Shown piece by piece: positions 1 through 9,978 of a stretch of DNA of 64,000 nt (position 1 is the stretch's first letter; each line of letters opens with the position of its first letter). The DNA lies in contig JADGCJ010000005.1 in the NCBI GenBank assembly GCA_015229045.1, forward strand, positions 17,157-81,156, given 5' to 3'. The DNA is from Magnetococcales bacterium (lineage in GTDB: Bacteria > Pseudomonadota > Magnetococcia > Magnetococcales > DC0425bin3). Both the position numbers and the translations under genes were made by a program. The notes under the pieces were generated by a model. That model was not told the origin of the DNA, did no database searches, and saw only the letters and a list, made by a program, of their open reading frames with translations.

Positions 1-744
<744 letters not shown>

Positions 745-753
745 TCAACCAAA

Positions 754-785
754 TCCGATTCGTTGCCGGATGCCGAATAGTTACA
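754..785 (-). repeat. Fragment of dispersed intergenic repeat
   Basis: Read on the minus strand, the 32 bases here match the first 32 bases of the repeats at 29636 and 62579 with a few substitutions (GTAACTATTC, then a GGCAACGAATCGG core). Only the left end of the element is present. It sits between ilvN and ilvC. Confidence 0.6.
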
Positions 786-795
786 CTGTTCTTTC

Positions 796-1281
796 TCAGG
801 TCTTCTTTTCGCCCCGCGACATGGCCACCTTGCCAGTACGCACCATCTCCACCACCCCAAGCGGGGAGAGCATGGAGAGGCAGGCATCGAGCTTGTCGCT
901 GCCGCCGGTCACCTCGATAATGAAAGAGACCTGGGTGGCATCGACAACCCGCGAACGAAAAATATCGGCGATACGCATGATCTCGGCCCGCATGTCCCGC
1001 TCGGCGGCGACCTTGATCAGCATGAGTTCCCGCTCTACATGGGGACCATCGGTCAGGTCCACCACCCGGATGACCGGAATCAATTTATTCAACTGCTTGG
1101 TGATCTGTTCGGTGATCTGACTGTCGCCGTGGCTCACCATGGTGATGCGCGAGGTGGTGCCATCGCCGACCGGGGCCACCGAGAGGCTCTCAATGTTGAA
1201 ACCACGGGCGGAAAACAGCCCGGAGACCCGGGTCAAAACCCCTGGCTCGTTGTTCACCAACACCGACAAAACGTGTCTCAT
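796..1281 (-). CDS. ilvN: Acetolactate synthase small (regulatory) subunit
   Basis: Regulatory subunit of acetohydroxyacid synthase, which confers valine feedback inhibition and raises activity of the catalytic subunit. The 161-residue product starts MRHVLSVLVNNEPGVLTRVSGLFSARGFNI, an ACT domain (residues 1-75) with the standard NEPGVLxR motif, followed by the usual C-terminal ACT-like half with RSRVVDATQVSFIIEVTG. Length matches the IlvH/IlvN family. It starts 10 bases after ilvB, consistent with one transcript and translational coupling. Confidence 0.95.
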   Translation of the reverse strand: MRHVLSVLVNNEPGVLTRVSGLFSARGFNIESLSVAPVGDGTTSRITMVSHGDSQITEQITKQLNKLIPVIRVVDLTDGPHVERELMLIKVAAERDMRAEIMRIADIFRSRVVDATQVSFIIEVTGGSDKLDACLSMLSPLGVVEMVRTGKVAMSRGEKKT

Positions 1282-1291
1282 GGCGACTCCC

Positions 1292-2992
1292 TTACAACAA
1301 GATCATTTCGTTCATGGCGGCACCGGCCGGCACCATGGGATAGACGTTGCACTCCCGGTTGGTGCGAAACTCCGCGATCACCATGCCGGGAGCTTCGATG
1401 GTCTGGCGCAGCACCGGCTCGATCTGATCCGGACGCTCGGCCAGCAGACCCGTGGCACCATAAGCCTCGGCCAGTTTCTGGAAGTCAGGCGCCGCCATGT
1501 CCGACAGATCGGTCTCCGAGTAGCGGCGGCCATAAAACAGCTCCTGCCACTGCCGGACCATTCCCAAAAAGCTGTTGTTCAGGATGATGATCTTGATGGG
1601 GAGCTTGTATTGCCGGGCGGTTCCCAACTCCTGGATGTTCATCTGGATGGAGCCATCGCCGGAGATGAGAAAGATGGGTTGGTCGGGTTTGGCGACGATG
1701 GCGCCCAGACCGGCCGGCAGACCATAGCCCATGGTGCCGAGTCCCCCCGAGGTCAACCAACGCCTCGGGCGGTCGAAATGGTAAAACTGGGCCGCCCACA
1801 TTTGATGCTGTCCCACATCGGTGACGATGATGGCATTGCCATGCGTCAGCTCGTACAGGGTCTTGATGACCGACTGCGGCTGGATCACCTTGTCATCCTG
1901 GTTGAATTTGAGGCACTCCCGCCGCCGCCAGGTCTCGATTTCGTTCCACCAGGGGGCATAGTCGGGCTTTTGTTTGCGAAAGGTCGAGTCGTTGACCAGC
2001 TCGATCATCTTGCCCAGGACATGTTTGACATCGCCGACGATGGGGATGTCCACCTTGACGTTCTTGGAGACCGATGTCGGGTCGATGTCGATGTGGACGA
2101 TCTCGGCCTCCGGGGCAAACTCGGAGACTTTGCCGGTGACCCGGTCATCGAAGCGGGCACCGATGGCGACGAGCAGATCGCACCGGGTGACCGCCATGTT
2201 GGCTTCGTAGGTGCCGTGCATGCCGAGCATACCCAGAAACTGCGGATCGGAGCCGGGAAATCCGCCCAGTCCCATGAGCGTGTTGGTGACGGGTGCGCCG
2301 AGAGCGTGGGCAAACTCTTTCAGCTCCTGGGCGGCGTTGGAGAGGATGACGCCGCCTCCGGTGTAGATGACTGGCCGCTGGGCCTTTTGCAGCAGCTTGA
2401 CGGCGCGACGAATCTGCCCCGTATGCCCCTCGATGGTCGGGCGATAGGAGGGGATGTCGACGCGCCCGTCCCGATAGACATGCTCGGTCTTCTGGGTGAG
2501 GATATCCTTGGGAATGTCGATGAGGACCGGCCCCGGGCGTCCGGTGCGAGCGATGTAGAAGGCCTCGCGGATGATGCGCGCCAGATCCTCCACCCTCTTC
2601 ACCAGATAGTTGTGCTTGGTGCAGGAGCGGGTGATGCCCACCGTGTCCGCCTCCTGGAAGGCATCGTTGCCGATCAGACTGGAGGAGACCTGGCCGCTGA
2701 AACAGACGATCGGAATGGAGTCCATGTTGGCGGTGGCCAGGCCGGTCACGGCGTTGGTGGCGCCGGGTCCGGAGGTGACCAGCACCACCCCGACCTCCCC
2801 GGTGACCCGGGCGTAGCCGTCGGCGGCATGGACGGCGCCCTGCTCGTGGCGAACCAGGATGTGGCGCAGGTTCTTGGCCTTGTAGATCTCATCGTAGATG
2901 TTGAGAATGGCCCCGCCCGGATAGCCGAAAAGGGTCCGGACATTCATTTCCTGCAAGCACTGCACAAAGATTTCTGCACCGTTCAGCTTCAA
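1292..2992 (-). CDS. ilvB: Acetolactate synthase large (catalytic) subunit
   Basis: ThDP-dependent catalytic subunit that condenses two pyruvates, or pyruvate and 2-oxobutyrate, at the start of branched-chain amino acid synthesis. The 566 residues show all three ThDP-enzyme domains: N-terminal Pyr domain with the catalytic glutamate in VRHEQGAVHAADGYAR (about residue 47), a central FAD/Rossmann domain (about 190-330), and the C-terminal PP domain with the ThDP motif GDGSIQMNIQELGTA and NNSFLGMVRQWQELF. Length is normal for bacterial IlvB/IlvI. It is the first gene of the ilvBNC operon; about 200 bases separate it from the end of gltA. Confidence 0.96.
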   Translation of the reverse strand: MKLNGAEIFVQCLQEMNVRTLFGYPGGAILNIYDEIYKAKNLRHILVRHEQGAVHAADGYARVTGEVGVVLVTSGPGATNAVTGLATANMDSIPIVCFSGQVSSSLIGNDAFQEADTVGITRSCTKHNYLVKRVEDLARIIREAFYIARTGRPGPVLIDIPKDILTQKTEHVYRDGRVDIPSYRPTIEGHTGQIRRAVKLLQKAQRPVIYTGGGVILSNAAQELKEFAHALGAPVTNTLMGLGGFPGSDPQFLGMLGMHGTYEANMAVTRCDLLVAIGARFDDRVTGKVSEFAPEAEIVHIDIDPTSVSKNVKVDIPIVGDVKHVLGKMIELVNDSTFRKQKPDYAPWWNEIETWRRRECLKFNQDDKVIQPQSVIKTLYELTHGNAIIVTDVGQHQMWAAQFYHFDRPRRWLTSGGLGTMGYGLPAGLGAIVAKPDQPIFLISGDGSIQMNIQELGTARQYKLPIKIIILNNSFLGMVRQWQELFYGRRYSETDLSDMAAPDFQKLAEAYGATGLLAERPDQIEPVLRQTIEAPGMVIAEFRTNRECNVYPMVPAGAAMNEMILL

Positions 2993-3149
2993 CGTCGTTC
3001 TCCAGGCGATGGGTTCTTTGTTCCCGATCTTCCAATCGAAGGGAAGGAGACACTATGTATTTTCCATGCGACCTGTCAACGGTGTGTCACACAGAAATTT
3101 TTCGCAAGGGACCACGCGGACGGAGGCCAGACGACACCCCTGTCATGTC

Positions 3150-3179
3150 GGCATCGGGGGGAAACATCCCCCCGGTGCC
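3150..3179 (-). terminator. GC-rich hairpin after gltA (possible terminator)
   Basis: Twelve-base arms (GGCATCGGGGGG and CCCCCCGGTGCC, one mismatch) enclose a six-base loop, 15 bases beyond the gltA stop. No clear T-run follows on the minus strand, so it may act as a weak or factor-dependent terminator. Confidence 0.4.
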
Positions 3180-3194
3180 GGATTCCCAGGGGTT

Positions 3195-4493
3195 TCAGCC
3201 GCGATTTTCGATGGCGACATAGTCGCGTTTCTTGGCTCCGGTATAGAGTTGACGCGGGCGGCCGATCGACTGTCCCTTTTCGGCCATCATTTCCATCCAC
3301 TGGCTGACCCAGCCGACGGAGCGGGCCAGGGCGAAAATGACCGTGAACATGTTGGTGGGGATGCCGATGGCCGACAGAATGAGGCCCGAGTAGAAATCGA
3401 CGTTCGGGTAGAGCTTCTTCTTGATGAAATAGTCATCTTCCAGGGCGATCTGCTCCAGTTTGAGGGCAACCTGGAGGCGTGGATCGTCGGAGCGGTCGAG
3501 CTCTTTGAGAACCTCGTGGGCAGCCACACGCAGAATTTTGGCGCGCGGGTCATAGTTTTTGTAGACCCGGTGACCAAAACCCATCAGGCGGAAGGGGTCC
3601 TGAGGATCCTTGGCCCGGGTGATGTACTCACCGATGCGATCGGGATGGCCAATCTGTCCCAGCATGTCGAGGACGGCCTCGTTGGCCCCGCCGTGGGCCG
3701 GTCCCCACAGGGCACCAATGCCGGCCGAAACGGCGGCAAAGGGGTTGGCCAGCGACGATCCTGCCAGACGCACGGTGGCGGTCGAGGCATTCTGCTCGTG
3801 GTCGGCGTGCAGAATCATGACCTTCTCCATGGCCTGCACCAACACCGGGGAGACATGATAGGTCTCGCACGGCACCGCAAACATCATGTGGAGAAAGTTT
3901 TCGACGAATCCGAGCCGGTTTTGGGGGTAGGCAAAAGGCTCGCCAACGGCGTATTTGTACGAAAACGCGGCAATGGTCGGCATCTTGGAGATCAGCCGAT
4001 AGGCGGCAATCTCCCGGTGGTGGGGATCCGAAACGTCCAGGGCATCGTGATAAAACGACGACAGCGCTCCCACCACACCCACCATGATGGCCATGGGATG
4101 CGCATCGCGCCGGAACCCCTGATAAAATTTTTGCAGCTGCTCGTGGACCATGGTGTGATGGGTCACGATGCGTTTGAAGTCGGAAAACTCGGCCTGGGTG
4201 GGAAGATGGCCAAAAAGCAAGAGATAACACACTTCCAGGTAACTGCTTTTTTCCGCCAGCTGCTCAATGGGATAACCCCGGTGCAGCAAAACTCCCTGGT
4301 CGCCATCGATGAAGGTGATGTCGCTTTTGCAGGAGGCGGTGGAGCGGAAACCAGGATCGAGTGTAAATAACCCAAATTCATTGAAAATATTACTGATTTC
4401 CACGACAGGAGGGCCTTCGGACCCCTCGATGACCGGCAGAGTCACCTCCTTGCCGGTGCGATTGTCGCGAATTGTCAGGGAATTCCTATCCAT
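3195..4493 (-). CDS. gltA: Citrate synthase
   Basis: Condenses acetyl-CoA and oxaloacetate, the entry step of the TCA cycle. The 432-residue product is the length of the hexameric type II enzymes of Gram-negative bacteria. The substrate histidine lies in [19 protein letters not shown] and the catalytic histidine in [14 protein letters not shown]; the segment [15 protein letters not shown] carries the catalytic aspartate region. The N-terminal beta-rich part (about residues 1-60) is the small domain found in NADH-sensitive enzymes. It is divergent from the dynamin-like gene, with a 160-base shared promoter region. Confidence 0.97.
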   Translation of the reverse strand: MDRNSLTIRDNRTGKEVTLPVIEGSEGPPVVEISNIFNEFGLFTLDPGFRSTASCKSDITFIDGDQGVLLHRGYPIEQLAEKSSYLEVCYLLLFGHLPTQAEFSDFKRIVTHHTMVHEQLQKFYQGFRRDAHPMAIMVGVVGALSSFYHDALDVSDPHHREIAAYRLISKMPTIAAFSYKYAVGEPFAYPQNRLGFVENFLHMMFAVPCETYHVSPVLVQAMEKVMILHADHEQNASTATVRLAGSSLANPFAAVSAGIGALWGPAHGGANEAVLDMLGQIGHPDRIGEYITRAKDPQDPFRLMGFGHRVYKNYDPRAKILRVAAHEVLKELDRSDDPRLQVALKLEQIALEDDYFIKKKLYPNVDFYSGLILSAIGIPTNMFTVIFALARSVGWVSQWMEMMAEKGQSIGRPRQLYTGAKKRDYVAIENRG

Positions 4494-4655
4494 AGCGTCA
4501 CCTCGAATTTTGCTCTAAAAAGAGATTGGGTGATTTGGGAGGTTCGATGCTACATTGAGCGAACCTTGACCGATTGAGTTGCCCATACCGTTTGGGTTAT
4601 ACCAGATAAGGGTTCCATCCCGCACCGTTTCCCTCCTGGACTTGTGGAGACCTTC

Positions 4656-6152
4656 ATGTCAACAAGCAACACCACGCAGATCGACCGCAGGCTCAACAGC
4701 CTGGAAAAACACCTGAAGGAGGAGAATCCGATCCTGCTCAAGGTGGTACAAAGTTTTCGGGAACTTGATTGGGTTGCCTACCGCATGGGCATCCTCGAAC
4801 GCGAGGAGTCCTTCGCCACGCGGGTTCCCTGGTGGCCGCTGATTTCGGTCCTGGGAACCTTCAGTGCCGGAAAGTCAACTTTTATCAACCATTTCCTTGA
4901 GATGCCCCTGCAAAGGACAGGCAATCAGGCGGTGGACGACAAGTTCACGGTGATCTGCTTCAGCAACGAAGACAAGATCCACACCCTGCCTGGCCTCGCC
5001 CTGGACGCCGATCCCCGTTTCCCTTTTTACCAGATCAGCCATGAGATTGAACAGGTTGTTTCCGGCGAGGGACGTCGGATCGATGCCTACCTTCAGCTGA
5101 AGACCTGTCCCACCGAGAAGCTGCGGGGGAGGATCATGATCGACTCTCCGGGCTTTGACGCCGACGCCCAACGCACCTCCACCCTGCGTATCACCGATCA
5201 TATCATCAATCTTTCTGATCTGGTCCTGGTTTTTTTCGATGCCCGGCATCCCGAGCCGGGGGCCATGCGCGATACCCTGGATCATCTGGTGGCCAACACC
5301 ATCAACCGTCATGATTCAAATAAATTTTTATTCATCCTCAACCAGGTTGATTGTACGGCGCGCGAGGACAATCTCGAAGAGGTGGTGGCGGCTTGGCAGC
5401 GTGCCCTGGCTCAGTCGGGATTGACGGCGGGGCGTTTCTACCAGATCTACAATCCCGACAGTGCCAATCCGATGGCCGATGCCACCCTGAAGGCGCGCTA
5501 CGAGAGCAAACGGGACGAGGATATGGATGAAATCCTCCAGCGCATCAACCGGGTGGAGATCGAACGGGCTTACCGGATCATCGGAGTATTGGATCATACG
5601 GCCAAGTTGATCGAAATGGAGACCGTTCCCCGTCTGCGGGAGATGTTGCGCAACTGGCGCAAAAATGTCCTGCTCACCGACGCGATTCTGCTCGCCATTC
5701 TGGGGGTGCTGGGGGTTTACTACGTGGCCTCTCGGGGGGCGGCGGCTGATCCCTGGTTCAATAAACTCCTGCTCATGGATTGGTCGTCGGGGAGTTGGGG
5801 GATGCAGCAGGTTGGGGTTGTTGCCATGGCGCTGGTTGTTTTGGGCATTCTGGGTTCGATCCATGCGATGGTTCGTCGATCCGTCGCCCGGGTGACCTTG
5901 GGCAACGCCCTGCGGGATATTCAAAAACCTGACATTCGTGATTTTCTGGAGCGCGCCTTTCGGAAGAACACCCGTTCGTTCCGTTCCATCCTCAGCCTGA
6001 CCCCCACCGGATGGGGCGGCAGAACCGAAAAAATGATCCACAACGTCCTGAAGGATGCCGACAACTACGTCCAGAACCTGAACGATCAGTTCACCAATCC
6101 ATCGGGTCGGGCCGGTGGCCAGAACCCCAAGGCTCACACCGAGGCGTCGTGA
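4656..6152 (+). CDS. Dynamin-like GTPase with C-terminal membrane segments
   Basis: Predicted large GTPase of the dynamin superfamily; the cellular role is not known from sequence. About 498 residues. The G1 P-loop is GTFSAGKST (about residues 67-75), G3 is DSPG (about 162), and G4 is NQVD (about 228). Two hydrophobic stretches near residues 340-365 and 388-412 suggest a hairpin membrane anchor, with a basic tail ending in low-complexity residues. ATG 4656 is chosen because GGAG lies seven bases upstream; an in-frame GTG at 4644 is an alternative. It stands alone between divergent gltA and convergent fur. Homologues in bacteria include membrane-remodelling and Era-like GTPases, but this one is too diverged to name. 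Confidence 0.8.
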   Translation: MSTSNTTQIDRRLNSLEKHLKEENPILLKVVQSFRELDWVAYRMGILEREESFATRVPWWPLISVLGTFSAGKSTFINHFLEMPLQRTGNQAVDDKFTVICFSNEDKIHTLPGLALDADPRFPFYQISHEIEQVVSGEGRRIDAYLQLKTCPTEKLRGRIMIDSPGFDADAQRTSTLRITDHIINLSDLVLVFFDARHPEPGAMRDTLDHLVANTINRHDSNKFLFILNQVDCTAREDNLEEVVAAWQRALAQSGLTAGRFYQIYNPDSANPMADATLKARYESKRDEDMDEILQRINRVEIERAYRIIGVLDHTAKLIEMETVPRLREMLRNWRKNVLLTDAILLAILGVLGVYYVASRGAAADPWFNKLLLMDWSSGSWGMQQVGVVAMALVVLGILGSIHAMVRRSVARVTLGNALRDIQKPDIRDFLERAFRKNTRSFRSILSLTPTGWGGRTEKMIHNVLKDADNYVQNLNDQFTNPSGRAGGQNPKAHTEAS

Positions 6153-6162
6153 ATTTGCCGGT

Positions 6163-6200
6163 GGGAAAAAAAGCCCCTCTCCTGGTGGGAGGGGGGCTTT
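6163..6200 (-). terminator. Rho-independent terminator of the HD-GYP/fur transcript
   Basis: On the minus strand a 13-14 base GC-rich stem (AAAGCCCCCCTCCC, loop ACCA, GGAGAGGGGCTTT) is followed by a run of seven T. It begins 5 bases after the fur stop codon. The upstream convergent GTPase gene ends 10 bases away on the other strand. Confidence 0.85.
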
Positions 6201-6204
6201 GGGG

Positions 6205-6630
6205 TCATCTCCTTCGCGGGCACGCTTCGCGCAGACAATCGACGTAGACGTACAGGGAGTGGTCCTGAACGGCGAAGTCGTGTTGCTGGGCGATGACGTG
6301 CTGACGTTGCTCGATCTCTTCGTCGAAAAACTCCTGGACATGGCCGCATTGCAGGCAGACGAGGTGGTCGTGGTGTTCGCCATGATTGACCTCGTAGATG
6401 GCCTTGCCGCCCTCGAAGTGGTGGCGCACCAGCAAACCGGCATGAACAAACTGGGTCAAGACCCGATACACCGTGGCCAGACCGACTTCATCGCCGTCGG
6501 CCAGCAGGCGGCGGAAGATATCTTCGGCGGTCAGGTGCTGTCCCTCTTGGGTCATGAAGAGGCTGAGAATTTTCATGCGGGGCAGGGTGGCTTTCAGACC
6601 GGCTCTCTTGAGATCAAGTTCTTGTGACAT
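6205..6630 (-). CDS. fur: Ferric uptake regulator family transcription factor
   Basis: Metal-sensing dimeric repressor that controls iron (or related metal) genes. The 141 residues contain the winged-helix domain with the recognition helix in VGLATVYRVLTQFVHAGLLVRHHFEGG, the regulatory metal site HGEHHDHLVCLQCGHVQEFFD, and a second cysteine pair in DCLREACP near the C-terminus, as in Fur proteins with a structural zinc site. Length is normal. It follows the HD-GYP-like gene by 4 bases and ends at a strong terminator, so it is the distal gene of a two-gene operon. Fur versus Zur, PerR or Irr cannot be settled here, but the motifs fit Fur best. Confidence 0.92.
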   Translation of the reverse strand: MSQELDLKRAGLKATLPRMKILSLFMTQEGQHLTAEDIFRRLLADGDEVGLATVYRVLTQFVHAGLLVRHHFEGGKAIYEVNHGEHHDHLVCLQCGHVQEFFDEEIEQRQHVIAQQHDFAVQDHSLYVYVDCLREACPRRR

Positions 6631-6634
6631 GGCA

Positions 6635-8638
6635 TTAAACCGGGTCTGACCTGGGAGAAGGGGCGTTTCTGCCCCAATGGTCGCCCATGGCGATGCGGCT
6701 CAGATCGGGCATGGCGACGAGATCGGCAAAGTCGATGACCACCTCGCCAACCTTGTTGAGCAGCAGGTTGCGGATGGGATCCGGGTCATCCTTGCTGCTG
6801 GTGTCGCCTGAATTTTTCGCCTCGTCACCCTCTCGCAGCAGGATGAATTTTGCCTGGGTCGCGCTGATCTCTTCGGTGACCAGGACGTCGTAGAACACTT
6901 TGCGCACGGGATCGATGCCGTTTTTGGCCAGATCCTGGTTGTTGATCGGGATGCCCCGATTGATGAGCCACGCCACGGGTACGCCGCTTCGCACTTTTTT
7001 CACCCGTTCCAGGCAGCCGGCCTTGTCCAGCTGCTGATCGGTGATACCCAACCTGGTCAAATCCTCCGGCGTCAGACGGTTTTCGCTGCCGGGCAGTTTG
7101 ATGGTCCACTCTTTCAGTGCCCGGATCTCCAGGCGCTCCAGTTTTTTCCAATTGATCGCCAGACCGCGTTTGGTCAGCCGTTCCGGACGAATGCCGCCAT
7201 CGGCGCGGATGGCCTGCAGGTCAAAGGCGTAGGACTTTGCCATACCCAGCAGGCCCGAGCGCTCCAGCTCGTTCCAGGTCAGCCACTCCCGCTTGACATC
7301 CAGCTCGATCATCTCCTGTTCGGGAACGATCTGTTCCTTGATCGGGTTCAGGCCGGCTGCCCGGATGGCCTCGGGGGAGCAGTCAAAATCCAGATTTTTG
7401 TCTTTCTTGATCTGGTTGAGAATTCTCAGCGACAGTCCGCCACGGCGACGGATACGCTCTTCGTCCATGCCGACGTTGCGCAGCACCGGCATGAACCCCA
7501 GTTTTTCCATCTCCTGGAAGGTGAGCAACTCGACGGGTGGAACTTTTTTGGCTTCTTTGGGGCTGAAGAGGCGGCGCTCCTTTTCGCGGGGCAGGGCGAA
7601 GCGTCGTCCACGTGGCAGGAGGTTGGGGTGCTGGCGCATGTAGATGCGGTGCCAGGCTGCATAGTGTTCGGGATGGAAGTGCCCCATGATGGCATCGCTG
7701 TTCATGATGATCAAAACCTTGAAGGAGTCCAGCTCGCGTTTATAGGCGCGTCTCTCCTCCAGGGCGGAGACCATGTCCACCAGCGACGACGATTGGATGA
7801 CATCCAGATCATCGCGTTCAAGTTCGCCCACAATCTTGGGGATTTCCAGTTGCAGGGTGCGTTTGAGATAGTCGGCAAACAGGGTCAGACCGCCGTACCC
7901 TTTGCCCTTGACGTTGGCATACCACTCGTGATGCAGGAGGGCCGTCAGCATGCTCAGGTCAGGTTTCTCCCCGCGACGATAGAGCAGGCGACCGCCAAAA
8001 AGGGCATGTGTCTGCATCTCTTTCCATTGGTGGCTGTCCAGACGGCCTGGCCAGTCGAGCGTTTCCAACTTGATTTTGGTTTTGCCCACGTCATGGTTGA
8101 AGACGGCAATGGCTCCCCGGACAATTTTGCTGTCGCTCCAGCCCAGCTCGCGGCCGATAGCCATCAGATGAAAACTGGCGATGATGCTGTGGCGGGCGGT
8201 ACCGCCGTGATGCTGGGTCAGGGCCATCAGTTTTTCGGTGGGGTCGGATTTGAACAGGCTTTCGATATCGTCAAGATTGTCGCGCATAAGCTGTTCAAGG
8301 GCGCGCACCTGCTGCTGGTTTTGGAAGGTTTCGGCAATGTTGTCAACGCCTCCTGTCGCGTTGGCGACGACGTTGCCAATGACGGTAAACATGCGTTCCA
8401 TATGTTCCACAGAAGAGACAATAGCTTTCTCTTCAATGGGTTCGGCAAATATGGTCTCGATCCCATGCGTGGCGAGTCGTTTGAGCAATGCGTCGGTGAT
8501 GGGGGTGTATCGGGTGACGAGGATGGCTTCGGAACCGGCTGCCTTGACGTCTTGAGACAGACGCATTCCTTGCAGGCTTGCCAGGTCAGAGGTTCGGTAT
8601 TCGCCGTTTTGCAGCTCGGTGGTGGTATTGTCGGCCAT
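6635..8638 (-). CDS. HD-GYP-like phosphodiesterase-family protein with long C-terminal extension
   Basis: Probable regulatory protein of the HD-GYP superfamily, which hydrolyses cyclic di-GMP. The 667-residue product has an N-terminal region (about 1-150) with a LAxGMxLSxDV-like segment typical of proteins upstream of HD-GYP domains, then HDVGKTKI (about 184), THALFGGRLL, and LHHEWYANVKGKGYGGL (about 237), which corresponds to HHE...GxGYP but reads GYG. About 270 further residues (400-667) have no fold I recognise. The loss of proline and spacing change mean activity is uncertain. Four bases upstream of fur on the same strand. Confidence 0.75.
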   Translation of the reverse strand: MADNTTTELQNGEYRTSDLASLQGMRLSQDVKAAGSEAILVTRYTPITDALLKRLATHGIETIFAEPIEEKAIVSSVEHMERMFTVIGNVVANATGGVDNIAETFQNQQQVRALEQLMRDNLDDIESLFKSDPTEKLMALTQHHGGTARHSIIASFHLMAIGRELGWSDSKIVRGAIAVFNHDVGKTKIKLETLDWPGRLDSHQWKEMQTHALFGGRLLYRRGEKPDLSMLTALLHHEWYANVKGKGYGGLTLFADYLKRTLQLEIPKIVGELERDDLDVIQSSSLVDMVSALEERRAYKRELDSFKVLIIMNSDAIMGHFHPEHYAAWHRIYMRQHPNLLPRGRRFALPREKERRLFSPKEAKKVPPVELLTFQEMEKLGFMPVLRNVGMDEERIRRRGGLSLRILNQIKKDKNLDFDCSPEAIRAAGLNPIKEQIVPEQEMIELDVKREWLTWNELERSGLLGMAKSYAFDLQAIRADGGIRPERLTKRGLAINWKKLERLEIRALKEWTIKLPGSENRLTPEDLTRLGITDQQLDKAGCLERVKKVRSGVPVAWLINRGIPINNQDLAKNGIDPVRKVFYDVLVTEEISATQAKFILLREGDEAKNSGDTSSKDDPDPIRNLLLNKVGEVVIDFADLVAMPDLSRIAMGDHWGRNAPSPRSDPV

Positions 8639-9148
8639 GGATGGAGCGTTCTCGTCTTATCGGGTTCCCCAGCCTTCAGCGTGGAGCGGGTGACTGTACG
8701 CAATAATCGAGCCTGATGATGGACGCATCCCTTCCTGGTGGAGAAAAATGTCATCTTGCGATTTTCTTGCGATCCTGTCTCATCCCTCCTCCGGCACGAT
8801 TATGCAGGCGGAATCGTGAGAATCCAAATGTTTTTTTGCAGGAAAAAGGGTCCGGGACATGGAACGACGCAACAACCCCGAACGCTCCCGGTCATGCTCC
8901 GACCGATCGGTGCAACGCCTGGCGCGGGGCTGCCGCAACCGCACTGCCCCACGGGCAAGAGCGGACGCGAAACCGCGATCCGGCATGAAAAGTCATGTTT
9001 TCGATGGGGGAGTCCGAAGGCGGCACACTGCCTGCCACACAGGCCTCTTCTTCCCGCACGAAATCGTGATGCCAAAAAGGTGTCATGGAGCAGTCGGAAA
9101 AGGCAGCGGAAAAACTAATGATATCGGACGTTTCTCCGTCTTGACTGG
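8639..9148. other. 510-base stretch without a convincing gene
   Basis: Holds the promoter side of the HD-GYP-like gene and the downstream side of tRNA-Thr. Open frames exist on both strands but lack family motifs and ribosome sites, and one runs across the tRNA. No hairpin with a T-run, and no recognisable structural RNA motif, was seen. Confidence 0.5.
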
Positions 9149-9220
9149 AGCCGCCTCTCGGAATCGAACCGAGGACCTGCTCATTACGAGTGAGCTGCTC
9201 TACCCCTGAGCTAAGGCGGC
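9149..9220 (-). tRNA. tRNA-Thr (anticodon CGU)
   Basis: Minus-strand sequence folds into a complete 72-nt cloverleaf. The acceptor pairs GCCGCCT with AGGCGGC, the D arm is GCTC-AGGGGTA-GAGC, and the anticodon arm is GCTCA-CTCGTAA-TGAGC with anticodon CGU. The T arm is CTCGG-TTCGATT-CCGAG. CCA is not encoded. It reads the threonine codon ACG. Confidence 0.97.
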
Positions 9221-9325
9221 CTGACGCGCACATCCTAAGCCGTGATTCAAATCCGGTCAAGTGTTGCTCCGGAAACAGCAGGGCAATCGTATTTGAAACC
9301 GGCAGATCCGAGGCCATGACCGCTT

Positions 9326-9372
9326 TTTGGCATCGGGGTCCGGTCGCCAGCCCCCTGGACCCCAATGCCAAA
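9326..9372. repeat. Long perfect-type hairpin related to the dispersed repeat
   Basis: Two 16-base arms (TTTGGCATCGGGGTCC and GGACCCCAATGCCAAA, one mismatch) flank a 15-base loop. On the minus strand the core GGGGTCC-AGGGGGCTGGCGACCGG is the same as the middle of the repeat copy at 62579. It lies between tRNA-Thr and ybjN and could be a mobile hairpin element or a terminator-like structure. Confidence 0.7.
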
Positions 9373-9462
9373 CTTCAAGGGTGGCTTGATCAATGGCCAG
9401 GAAAGAGGCAAAATGGAGGAACAACATGGTGACAATCTTTCCTTTCTTGGTGAACGGTTTCA

Positions 9463-9978
9463 ATGAGTCAAATCACGCGCAGGCCCACGCCGGAGGATCC
9501 TGAAGGCCCTTCGGTCAACCCGATCGGTCTGATTGAGGAGTATGCCATTGACCAGGATTGGCACGCCGATCGGGTCGATGAGTTTGAGCTCTGGACTGAA
9601 ATTCCCACCCAGTGGGGCAATTTTCGTCTTTGGACCACCTACCACGAGAATACGGGGTTTCTCCAGTTCAACTGCTACCTGAATCTGAAGGTTCCCCCTC
9701 GCCTCTGGGGTCGCACCGCCGAAACTCTCACCCTCATCAACGAGCGCATCTGGATTGGTCACTTTGAGATCTGGAACGAAGAGATGACCCCTGTCCTCCG
9801 TGTCGTCCTGCCTTTGCGAGGTGCACCCCTGGCCGAGGAGCAGGTCGAGGACATCATGGTGTCCATCTACCAGGACTCCGAACGCTTCTTTCCGGCCTTG
9901 CAGTGGGTCATCTGGGGTGGCAAAAAGCCGGAGGAGGCTGTGGCCACAGCCATGATCGAGACCGAAGGCGAAGCGTGA
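9463..9978 (+). CDS. YbjN domain-containing protein
   Basis: 171 residues with the type III-chaperone-like YbjN fold. The pattern FELWTEIPTQWGNFRLW, LQFNCYLNLKVPP, LINERIWIGHFEIWNEE and VLRVVLPLRGA is the form common in Alphaproteobacteria, where the function is unknown (possible chaperone or regulator). The stop overlaps the GTG start of the sensor kinase by four bases (GTGA), which implies translational coupling and a shared function with the kinase. Confidence 0.85.
   Translation: MSQITRRPTPEDPEGPSVNPIGLIEEYAIDQDWHADRVDEFELWTEIPTQWGNFRLWTTYHENTGFLQFNCYLNLKVPPRLWGRTAETLTLINERIWIGHFEIWNEEMTPVLRVVLPLRGAPLAEEQVEDIMVSIYQDSERFFPALQWVIWGGKKPEEAVATAMIETEGEA

Noticed and set aside
1139..3307. A 722-codon plus-strand frame
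   Set aside because: Antisense to ilvB and ilvN; no family motif.
8859..9209. A plus-strand frame of 116 codons
   Set aside because: Runs across tRNA-Thr, has arginine-rich low-complexity content and no ribosome site.
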